A stretch of DNA of 9,467 nt from Bacillota bacterium (GTDB lineage Bacteria; Bacillota; Clostridia; Christensenellales; UMGS416): assembly GCA_023422005.1 (NCBI GenBank), contig JAEZSC010000162.1:1-9467 (forward strand). The letters are read 5' to 3'. Position 1 is the first letter of the stretch, and every line of letters begins with the position of its first letter. The notes under the pieces are model-generated. The model was given only the letters and a program-made list of their open reading frames with translations, did not search any database and was not told where the DNA came from. The translations under genes and the position numbers were made by a program. Of the stretch, positions 1 through 5,903 are shown in pieces.

Positions 1-725
1 TCGCCGACCGATTGTATGGCGACGCCCTGCAGATCAGCAATTCGTCGGGCAATTACGGTGTGCCCATCTCCGAACACCTGCTGGCCATGATGCTGGCCTT
101 CGCCCACCAGATTCCCGCCAGCATGCGTAACATGAACACCGGCCGCTGGGAGAAGTCGCTGCGCTGCCGGGAGCTCACGGGCGCCACGGTGGGCATCATC
201 GGCCTGGGTGACATCGGCACCACGCTGGTTGCGCTGCTGGAGCCCTTCCGCTGCCCGGTGCTGGGTTGGAAGCGTACGCAAGCGGATGCGCCGAAGGGCG
301 TCAATGAGATGCTCTACGGCACCGAGGGGTTGGACGAGCTGCTGCGCCGCAGCGATTACGCGGCCATCTGCCTGCCGGGAACACCCCAGACCGAGGGCCT
401 TATCGACCGGCGCCGGCTGGCGCTGATGAAGCCCACTGCGGTGCTTTTAAACATCGGCCGGGGGTCCATCGTGGACCATGACGCGCTGGCGGAGGCCTTG
501 GCGGCGGGCCGGCTGGCAGGAGCCGGGCTGGACGTGACAGAACCCGAGCCGCTGCCCCCGGAGCACCCGCTGTGGCGGCAGACCAACGCGCTTATCACGC
601 CGCACATTTCCGGCTGGACAGAACAGTGGCCCCGGCGCGCCGCCGAGTTCTTCGCGCTCAACTTGCGCGCGTGGGCGCAGGGGCAGCCGTTGCCCGGTGC
701 GGTGGATCGAATTCATAAATATTAA
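1..725 (+). CDS. D-2-hydroxyacid dehydrogenase, 5'-truncated by window edge
   Basis: The reading frame is open from base 3 to the TAA at 723-725, giving 240 visible residues. A TTG at 12-14 is in frame, but it is not the true start: the family is usually about 310-330 residues, so roughly 80 N-terminal residues lie upstream. The NAD(H)-binding Rossmann motif GLGDIG (visible residues 67-72) follows the segment typical of the family (GVPISEHLLAMMLAFA). The family catalytic triad is complete: Arg153 in NIGRGSIVD, Glu180 in DVTEPEP and His201 in TPHISGW. Such enzymes reversibly reduce 2-keto acids to D-2-hydroxy acids in the cytoplasm. The substrate (glyoxylate/hydroxypyruvate, phosphoglycerate or another acid) cannot be told from this fragment. 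The gene ends 13 bases before a strong hairpin, so it is probably the last gene of its transcript. The family call is firm and the substrate is open. Confidence 0.93.
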   Translation, partial: ADRLYGDALQISNSSGNYGVPISEHLLAMMLAFAHQIPASMRNMNTGRWEKSLRCRELTGATVGIIGLGDIGTTLVALLEPFRCPVLGWKRTQADAPKGVNEMLYGTEGLDELLRRSDYAAICLPGTPQTEGLIDRRRLALMKPTAVLLNIGRGSIVDHDALAEALAAGRLAGAGLDVTEPEPLPPEHPLWRQTNALITPHISGWTEQWPRRAAEFFALNLRAWAQGQPLPGAVDRIHKY

Positions 726-738
726 CCAAATAAGCGAC

Positions 739-765
739 GGGCCTGTGCATTGACCGCACAGGCCC
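739..765 (+). terminator. Perfect 10-bp hairpin, likely terminator of the dehydrogenase gene
   Basis: GGGCCTGTGC at 739-748 pairs perfectly with GCACAGGCCC at 756-765 around the 7-base loop ATTGACC. It lies 13 bases after the dehydrogenase stop codon, as expected for an intrinsic terminator. The tract that follows (ATCTTCGT) is only weakly T-rich, so termination efficiency is uncertain. The loop also contains a -35 promoter box, so the same DNA palindrome could act as an operator. Confidence 0.65.
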
Positions 766-778
766 ATCTTCGTATAAT
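750..778 (+). promoter_or_regulatory. Sigma-A-type promoter for the hydratase-ROK unit
   Basis: The -35 box TTGACC (750-755, five of six consensus bases) is separated by exactly 17 bases from a perfect -10 box TATAAT (773-778). Transcription would start near base 785, leaving a 5' leader of about 27 bases before the ATG at 812. The -35 box lies entirely inside the loop of the 739-765 inverted repeat, and the right arm of that repeat fills much of the spacer. Confidence 0.8.
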
Positions 779-799
779 ATACGCAACGTGAAACAAAAT

Positions 800-804
800 G
801 AGGT
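800..804 (+). promoter_or_regulatory. Ribosome binding site fixing the hydratase start
   Basis: GAGGT lies 7 bases before the ATG at 812-814. The longer in-frame alternative, GTG at 788, has no such site and would sit only about 3 bases from the predicted transcription start. The ATG is therefore preferred. Confidence 0.75.
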
Positions 805-811
805 CCCGCGA

Positions 812-3025
812 ATGAAATTGATCGACGCTCCCGTCACGCTGCTCAACGGCACAGAATTGATTGAAAACGACAGCGTTCACAGGCCCGAGGCCGCCAATGG
901 AACCATGGCCTGGCGTATTTTGAGCGCCCACAACCGCGGCGACAGCCAGGACCTGAAGCTGACTTTTGATGCCATGGCCAGCCACGACATCACCTATGTG
1001 GGCATATTGCAGACGGCGCGGGCCAGCGGGCTTACGCACTTTCCGATGCCCTATGTGCTGACCAATTGCCACAACACGCTGTGCGCTGTAGGCGGCACGA
1101 TAAACGAAGACGACCACCTGTTCGGCCTGAGCGCCGCGGTGAAGTACGGCGGCGTATATGTGCCCGCCCACATGGCCGTGATCCACACCTACATGCGCGA
1201 ACGGTACGCCACCGTGGGCGGTATGATACTGGGCTCCGACAGCCACACCCGCTACGGCGCGCTGGGCACGCTGGCCATCGGTGAAGGCGGGCCGGAGCTG
1301 GTCAAGCAGCTGCTGGGCCGCACCTATGACGTACGCCGCCCGCCGGTGGTGCTGGTGTGGCTGACCGGCGCGCCGCAGCCCGGCGTAGGCCCCCACGACG
1401 TGGCGCTGGCCATCATAAAGGCCACCTTCGCCAACGGCTTTGTCAACAACAAGATCATGGAGTTCGCAGGCCCCGGCGTGGCGGCGCTATCCATGGATTT
1501 CCGCAATGGCATCGACGTGATGACCACCGAGACCACGTGCCTTAGCTCCATCTGGGTCACCGACGAGAAGACCCGGGAGTTCCTGGCCGCCCACGGCCGC
1601 GAGCAGGATTACAAGGAGCTGCGGCCCGAGCCGGCTGCCCGCTATGACGCAGCGCTGCTGGTGGATCTCTCGCAGATCAAACCTATGATCGCCCTGCCCT
1701 TCCACCCCAGCAATGCCTGGACCATCGAGGAGTTCAACGCCAGCGCCGGCGACATTTTGCGCACCGTGGAGCGCGAGGCCGCCAGCACCATGGATGCGGC
1801 GACCTATGACCTGACCGGCAAGCTCGTGAACGGCCGCCTGCGGGTGGATCAGGGCGTCATCGCCGGGTGTGCCGGCGGCACCTATGAGAATCTGTATATC
1901 GCCTCGGCCATCCTCAAAGGCAAATCCGTGGGCAACGGCGCTTTTGCGCTGTCTGCCTACCCCGGCAGCCAGCCGGTGCTGATGGAGCTGATGCGCACCG
2001 GCAGCCTGGCCAGCCTGCTGGCCAGCGGCTCCACGCTGCGTACGGCCTTCTGCGGGCCGTGCTTTGGCGCCGGCGACGTGCCTGCCAATCAGGGCTTGAG
2101 CATCCGCCACACCACGCGCAACTTCCCCAACCGCGAAGGCAGCCGCCCTGACGGCGCGCAGGTGGCCGGCGTTGCGTTGATGGACGCCCGCTCCATCGCC
2201 GCCACTGCGGCCAACGGCGGGTGGCTGACCGCCGCCACCGAGGTGGATGTTCCCGAGGTACCGGCTTATCAATATGACGACAGCCCCTACCGCGCCCGCG
2301 TGTACAACGGCTTTGGCGCTGCCCAGCCCGATGCGCCGTTGCGCTTTGGGCCCAACATCGCCGACTGGCCGGCCATGCAGCCGCTGCCGGAGAACCTGGT
2401 GCTGGAGGTGGCTTCGGCCATCTATGACCCGGTTACGACCACCGACGAGCTGATCCCCTCGGGCGAGACTTCCTCCTACCGTTCCAACCCGCACAAGCTG
2501 GCCAGCTTCACGCTGAGCCGCAAGGACCCGGGCTATGTTGGCCGCGCCAAGGCTGTAGCCGCGCTGGAAGCCGAGCGGCTGCAGGGTGAGAGCGCGTGGC
2601 TTAATGACCTGCGGGAGCAGACCGGCCTGGACCTGCAGCCCGGCAGCACCGGCATCGGTTCAGCGGTGTTCGCGCTGAAGCCCGGCGACGGCAGCGCCCG
2701 CGAGCAGGCGGCTTCCTGCCAGAAGGTGCTGGGCGGCTGGGCCAACATTGCCCGCGAATACGCGACCAAGCGCTACCGCAGCAACCTGTGCAACTGGGGC
2801 ATCCTGCCGCTCTTGAGCGCCGAGGACTTCCAAGTGGGCCAGCGGTTGGTGCTCATGGGCATCCGCGCCGCCGTGGAGGGCGGCCGAGAAGACATCACAG
2901 CTTTGCTCATCGAGCCCGACGGCACCCGGCGCCAGGTGGCGCTTCGGCTGCCGCTTTCGGCTTCGGAGCGGCCCATCGTGCTGGCCGGCTGTTTGATCAA
3001 CCACTACGCCGAAACACAGGAATAA
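812..3025 (+). CDS. Aconitase-superfamily hydratase (YbhJ-like), substrate unknown
   Basis: This 737-residue protein has the layout of the aconitase family: an N-terminal three-domain Fe-S catalytic part, then a C-terminal swivel domain (roughly 590-735). Three cysteines are placed as the family's [4Fe-4S] ligands: Cys353 in AGCAGGTYEN, and Cys414 and Cys417 in FCGPCFG. The GSDSHT motif is at 141-146, an Arg-rich substrate segment (TTRNFPNREGS) near 434-444, and the swivel motif GDGSAREQAA at 625-634 corresponds to the aconitase GSSREHAA. NLCNWGILPL near 658-667 matches the family's late conserved segment. The protein is therefore expected to be a cytoplasmic Fe-S (de)hydratase of a hydroxy acid. 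The nearest named relative I recall is E. coli YbhJ, a putative hydratase of unproven substrate. Departures from true aconitase (GCAGG instead of SCTN, SAR instead of SSR) argue against citrate as the substrate. It has its own promoter and is followed 67 bases later by a ROK kinase gene. Confidence 0.9.
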   Translation: MKLIDAPVTLLNGTELIENDSVHRPEAANGTMAWRILSAHNRGDSQDLKLTFDAMASHDITYVGILQTARASGLTHFPMPYVLTNCHNTLCAVGGTINEDDHLFGLSAAVKYGGVYVPAHMAVIHTYMRERYATVGGMILGSDSHTRYGALGTLAIGEGGPELVKQLLGRTYDVRRPPVVLVWLTGAPQPGVGPHDVALAIIKATFANGFVNNKIMEFAGPGVAALSMDFRNGIDVMTTETTCLSSIWVTDEKTREFLAAHGREQDYKELRPEPAARYDAALLVDLSQIKPMIALPFHPSNAWTIEEFNASAGDILRTVEREAASTMDAATYDLTGKLVNGRLRVDQGVIAGCAGGTYENLYIASAILKGKSVGNGAFALSAYPGSQPVLMELMRTGSLASLLASGSTLRTAFCGPCFGAGDVPANQGLSIRHTTRNFPNREGSRPDGAQVAGVALMDARSIAATAANGGWLTAATEVDVPEVPAYQYDDSPYRARVYNGFGAAQPDAPLRFGPNIADWPAMQPLPENLVLEVASAIYDPVTTTDELIPSGETSSYRSNPHKLASFTLSRKDPGYVGRAKAVAALEAERLQGESAWLNDLREQTGLDLQPGSTGIGSAVFALKPGDGSAREQAASCQKVLGGWANIAREYATKRYRSNLCNWGILPLLSAEDFQVGQRLVLMGIRAAVEGGREDITALLIEPDGTRRQVALRLPLSASERPIVLAGCLINHYAETQE

Positions 3026-3092
3026 TAACACTTCTCCATAGTTCGCGGCGCGGCGGCGGCAAAGGCGTCCCACCAGCGCCAGAGGGTAAGTC

Positions 3093-3980
3093 ATGCGAGT
3101 GTTTCTGAGCATTGATATCGGGGGAACCCGCATCAAAACCGGCCTCGTGGAGGAGTCCGGCGCATTGTTGACCCGTGGCACGATGCCTCTGCCCGGCGAC
3201 TGGGAAGAGTTCACCGCCGCCGTCGAGCAGCAGTTCGCCCAGGCCAACACGCAGCACCCGGTGGCCGGAGTGGCCATCGCCTCACCGGGTATCGTGAATC
3301 CTGCCACGGGTACCGTTGCGGGCATGTCGGCGCGAACGGTGGATTTTATCATGGGGCAACCCTTCTACAGCCTGCGTCAGCGGCTGGGCGTGCCCGTGTG
3401 GCTGGAGCAGGACGCCAACTGCGCCGTGCTGGGCGAATACTGGCAGGGCAATGCCCGCGGTCTCGGCAGCGCCATGGCGCTGGTGCTGGGAGCGGGTCTG
3501 GGCGGCGGCGTGCTGCTGAACGGCCGCATCCACCGCGGCGCCCATCTGCTGGGAGGCGACGTGGGCTACATTTGCCCATCGGCCAACCATAACGAAGACC
3601 GCCTGTCCACCCACCTGTCGCCCATCAGTGCGGCCGCCAAGTATACCCGCCAGACCGGCCGCACGCTGACACTGCCCGAAATGCACGCCGCCCGGGAAAC
3701 CGACCCCGTGGCCGCTAGCTTGTATGACCAATGGCTGGGAGGTTTGGCCGTACTGATTCTGACCATGCACTATACGCTGGATCCGGAGGTGTTCCTGCTG
3801 GGAGGCGGCATTTCCGAATGGGAACTGCTTTGCCCCGAGGTGCAGCGCAAGCTGGAGGAGCTCTCCTGCTGCCAATACTGCCCGCAATTGCCGATGGTGC
3901 GCCCGTGCCTGCACCGCAACAGCGCCAACCTGCTGGGAGCGGTGTACGCACTGCTGTTGGGTGAAAAAGGCATATACTGA
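3093..3980 (+). CDS. ROK-family sugar kinase, zinc-less BglK-like type
   Basis: This 295-residue protein starts at an ATG preceded by AGAGGGT with about 6 bases of spacing. The phosphate-binding motif DIGGT is at residues 8-12, the catalytic Asp is 107 in EQDANCA, and the glycine-rich ATP segment GAGLGGG is at 133-139. A second Gly-rich motif, LLGGGIS, lies in the C-terminal half. Most ROK proteins have a zinc-ligand His in the GEIGH motif and a CXCGXXGC cluster. Here the equivalent is GGDVGY (Tyr159), and only a single Cys161 follows, so no structural zinc is expected. The beta-glucoside kinase BglK shows the same Tyr variant from memory, and the C-terminal LLGAVY segment is also similar. 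No N-terminal helix-turn-helix is present, so this is a kinase and not a ROK repressor. It probably phosphorylates a hexose, amino sugar or disaccharide in the cytoplasm. It is likely co-transcribed with the upstream hydratase. Confidence 0.92.
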   Translation: MRVFLSIDIGGTRIKTGLVEESGALLTRGTMPLPGDWEEFTAAVEQQFAQANTQHPVAGVAIASPGIVNPATGTVAGMSARTVDFIMGQPFYSLRQRLGVPVWLEQDANCAVLGEYWQGNARGLGSAMALVLGAGLGGGVLLNGRIHRGAHLLGGDVGYICPSANHNEDRLSTHLSPISAAAKYTRQTGRTLTLPEMHAARETDPVAASLYDQWLGGLAVLILTMHYTLDPEVFLLGGGISEWELLCPEVQRKLEELSCCQYCPQLPMVRPCLHRNSANLLGAVYALLLGEKGIY

Positions 3981-4090
3981 ATGATGTCAGTCTGCAATAT
4001 GAGCGGCGTGCTTATAACAGGATATTGCACGCTCTGTCAAAACTGCTTTTGATAAAAGGCCTGTGGTTGAGCCGTCTGTCCACCGCTCCT
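3981..4090. other. Convergent intergenic region with two short hairpins
   Basis: The region separates the ends of the ROK kinase (+) and the APH-type kinase (-). It holds GCGTGC (4006-4011) paired with GCACGC (4027-4032) across a 15-base loop, and TCAAAA (4037-4042) paired with TTTTGA (4047-4052) across a 4-base loop. Either could contribute to transcription termination in one or both directions, but neither is GC-rich and followed by a clear T tract. No gene is seen here. Confidence 0.35.
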
Positions 4091-5011
4091 TCAAAAAAGG
4101 ATTTCTGCCAGCCCTCCAAAGTGCCCGAGAATCTTTCCAGCGTTGTGGACAGCAAAACGAATTCGCGCCATCTGAAAAAACAGATCGATGTTTTTGATCC
4201 AGAAAACATCCATTTCATTTTCCTGCAGGTATCCGCGGAGCAAATGGCAGAGCATTTCTTCGGCTTCCTGTGTTTTGCCGGGGAGTTCCGACGGATTTCC
4301 GCCCAGCAGATAGTAGTACATGCAGACCGCGATGTCATACATGAACCACGAGTACTCACACTCGTCGAAATCGAAGACGATGACATCATTTCCGTCCACA
4401 TGGTAATTGCTGAACAGATAATCGCCATGGATCAACCCAAAGCCAGCGCCATCCTGTGGCAGCCGCTTCATTTCGCCCAGGTACTCCTGAAAGATGCCTG
4501 CCAGCCGGGGATCGTAGTACCGGAGCAGTGCCTCTGCTTTGGCCATGTGCTGGCTCTCATGCCACTGCCTGCGCAAGCGGTGGCCGGTGGGTTGATAGGC
4601 CCGAGATAACCTGTGAATTTTGCCAATGGTTTTCCCAATCCGAATCAGCCGGTCGCCTTCGTCGGATCCCCTATTGCGCCAATCCCGGCCCCTTGCGACG
4701 GAAAAAGCCATTATGACCCACGAGCAGCCCTCTTGCTGACATTCGTACACAAACCGACCATCCAAGCCTTGCAGGGGCCGGGCGACCGATGCGCCGTTGG
4801 CTGCCAGATACCGCAGGAAATCAACCTCCGCGCCGGTGGCGCCCAGGGAACGATGCTGTGCCGTGGAGACGCGAAGAACAAAGTCGGAGTCGCCCTTCAC
4901 CAAATAGACATGATTATGAAAGCCGCCCAGATTAACAGCTGAATGAACTGTGTTGGAGAAATACAAAGCAAACGTGGCTGCTTGGCTTTCAGCAAACATA
5001 TGCACCATCAT
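4091..5011 (-). CDS. APH-fold phosphotransferase (aminoglycoside phosphotransferase / homoserine kinase-type family)
   Basis: The protein has 306 residues from the ATG at 5011-5009. A second ATG follows at once and a TTG at 5026-5024 is also possible; none has a clear ribosome binding site, so the start is uncertain. It shows the APH protein-kinase-like fold: an N-lobe nucleotide segment NLGGFHNHVYLV (27-38), FVLRVS with Arg47 at the usual Lys/Arg position, and a Glu at 62 in AEVDFLRYL. The catalytic loop is HGDYLFSN (His195, Asp197, Asn202), followed by the metal-binding DFDE (214-217). The family phosphorylates hydroxyls of small molecules such as aminoglycosides, homoserine, choline or methylthioribose. 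The exact substrate here is unknown, and nothing marks it as a resistance gene. It begins 12-27 bases after the stop of the GntR gene, so the two are likely co-transcribed. GC is about 47% over 4141-4440 (142 of 300 bases counted by hand), against 62-67% on sampled lines of the hydratase gene, which suggests separate ancestry. Confidence 0.85.
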   Translation of the reverse strand: MMVHMFAESQAATFALYFSNTVHSAVNLGGFHNHVYLVKGDSDFVLRVSTAQHRSLGATGAEVDFLRYLAANGASVARPLQGLDGRFVYECQQEGCSWVIMAFSVARGRDWRNRGSDEGDRLIRIGKTIGKIHRLSRAYQPTGHRLRRQWHESQHMAKAEALLRYYDPRLAGIFQEYLGEMKRLPQDGAGFGLIHGDYLFSNYHVDGNDVIVFDFDECEYSWFMYDIAVCMYYYLLGGNPSELPGKTQEAEEMLCHLLRGYLQENEMDVFWIKNIDLFFQMARIRFAVHNAGKILGHFGGLAEILF

Positions 5012-5038
5012 CTTCACAGGTGCCAACGTGTTGACGCA

Positions 5039-5725
5039 TCAACGCTTGGCGTAATAGGTGATCCCCTCATCGTTGCGATGGCGGTTGATGGAGTACTCAT
5101 AGACGTGCCCGTCGGAAAGGTATCCCACGTTCTCAATCTGTATCGCCAGATCGCCGGCATTCATCTGCAGCGCCTGGGCCTCAGACTCGTCCAGCATGGC
5201 TGCGCGCATGGTCTTGATACCATGGCTGATCTCCATTTCCAGCGTGTATTCGATGTAGGCCATCACGCTGGCCTCGCAGTCCTTGCGGGTCAGGTTGGGG
5301 AACAGCGCCACAGGCATGTAGGTGTACTCGATGTGATGGGGGCGGCCCATGGCCCAGCGCACGCGCACGATGGACCACACAGGATCGGTTCCGTCGATGC
5401 GCAGCCGGTTGGCCACAGCCTCCCCCGCCGGCGCCTGCTCGAAGCGCAGCACTTCGGTGCGGATGTCGCGGGCGGCGTACAGATCGAAGAGCGACCCCAG
5501 CTTCAGAGAGTATTTTGAAGGGTCATGGTTCACATAGGCGTGTCCCGAGGGCTGCTTACGCACATAGCCCCGTTCGATCAGCGCGTCCACGGCCTTGCGG
5601 ATCGTGTGGCGGTTTACGTCATATTGTTCGGCAAGCTTGGCTTCCGAGGGCAGCCGGGCGTCGCGAACCAGTTCGCCAGACAGTATCTGCTCGATGATGT
5701 CCTGTATGATATCCTTGCTACGCAT
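5039..5725 (-). CDS. GntR-family transcriptional regulator, HutC subfamily (UTRA domain)
   Basis: The protein has 228 residues from the ATG at 5725-5723, chosen because GGAGG sits 10 bases upstream; a GTG at 5758 would add 11 residues with no such site. Residues 5-65 are a winged helix-turn-helix of the GntR type, with LPSEAKLAEQYDVNRHTIRKA followed by VDALIERGYV. The NRHTIR recognition segment resembles that of PhnF-like members. Residues from about 85 to 225 form a UTRA effector-binding domain, recognisable from the HIEYTYMP segment (131-138) and the terminal YEYSINRHR. HutC-type proteins sense small metabolites such as amino-sugar phosphates, histidine intermediates or phosphonates, and usually repress nearby genes. 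Here the likely targets are its own operon with the APH-type kinase and perhaps the divergent lipoprotein gene. The effector cannot be deduced. Confidence 0.93.
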   Translation of the reverse strand: MRSKDIIQDIIEQILSGELVRDARLPSEAKLAEQYDVNRHTIRKAVDALIERGYVRKQPSGHAYVNHDPSKYSLKLGSLFDLYAARDIRTEVLRFEQAPAGEAVANRLRIDGTDPVWSIVRVRWAMGRPHHIEYTYMPVALFPNLTRKDCEASVMAYIEYTLEMEISHGIKTMRAAMLDESEAQALQMNAGDLAIQIENVGYLSDGHVYEYSINRHRNDEGITYYAKR

Positions 5726-5735
5726 GCAAACACCA

Positions 5736-5740
5736 CCTCC
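5736..5740 (-). promoter_or_regulatory. Ribosome binding site fixing the GntR start
   Basis: On the minus strand GGAGG precedes the ATG at 5725 by 10 bases. This favours the ATG over the in-frame GTG at 5758. Confidence 0.75.
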
Positions 5741-5748
5741 GAAGTCCT

Positions 5749-5759
5749 CATTGACCACT
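5749..5759 (+). repeat. Direct repeat copy 1, CATTGACCACT (possible operator half-site)
   Basis: This copy is identical over 11 bases to the copy at 5876-5886 and sits just upstream of the GntR ribosome binding site. Its GACCACT end equals one arm of the AGTGGTCTAGACCACT-type sites known for DasR/NagR regulators of the same HutC subfamily. The other arm is not conserved here. Confidence 0.45.
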
Positions 5760-5875
5760 ATTCAAGCTGCGCCTAGGGCGATCTATTCATAGAATTCCCC
5801 ACAAATCCCCGAAATCCTGCAAGTATCGCCAATGCACACCCATGATGAAAAGCGTGCATGGTTATGCTAAGCTTA

Positions 5876-5886
5876 CATTGACCACT
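5876..5886 (+). repeat. Direct repeat copy 2, CATTGACCACT (possible operator half-site)
   Basis: This is the second exact copy of the 11-base repeat, ending 6 bases before the ribosome binding site of the lipoprotein gene. Protein bound here could block transcription or translation start of that gene. Confidence 0.45.
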
Positions 5887-5892
5887 TTTTGA

Positions 5893-5897
5893 GGGAG
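5893..5897 (+). promoter_or_regulatory. Ribosome binding site fixing the lipoprotein start
   Basis: GGGAG within GAGGGAG lies 6 bases before the ATG at 5904-5906. The alternative in-frame TTG at 5889 would place this site inside the coding region. Confidence 0.75.
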
Positions 5898-5903
5898 AAC
5901 GCG

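Larger units (their letters stand above)
5741..5892. promoter_or_regulatory. Divergent control region between the GntR regulator and the lipoprotein gene
   Basis: The two start codons (5725 on -, 5904 on +) face away from each other, so promoters for both genes should lie here. I see no convincing -35/-10 pair; TATGCT at 5863-5868 is a weak -10 candidate for the lipoprotein gene. The region carries two direct repeats, CATTGACCACT (5749-5759 and 5876-5886), an imperfect inverted repeat ATGCAC (5832-5837) / GTGCAT (5854-5859), and the 8-base palindrome TAAGCTTA (5868-5875). Regulator binding here is plausible but inferred. Confidence 0.6.

Noticed and set aside
788..811. GTG start extending the hydratase by 8 residues
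   Set aside because: It has no ribosome binding site and would lie about 3 bases from the predicted transcription start.
722..1396. Minus-strand open frame opposite the hydratase 5' region
   Set aside because: It is antisense to a clear coding region and its composition (many Ala, Gly, His, Gln) is typical of a shadow frame in GC-rich DNA.
1487..2494. 335-residue minus-strand open frame opposite the hydratase
   Set aside because: It is a shadow of the hydratase gene with no recognisable domain.
4025..4609. 194-residue plus-strand open frame opposite the APH-type kinase
   Set aside because: The opposite strand carries the HGDxxxxN and DFD motifs of a complete kinase, so this frame is a shadow.
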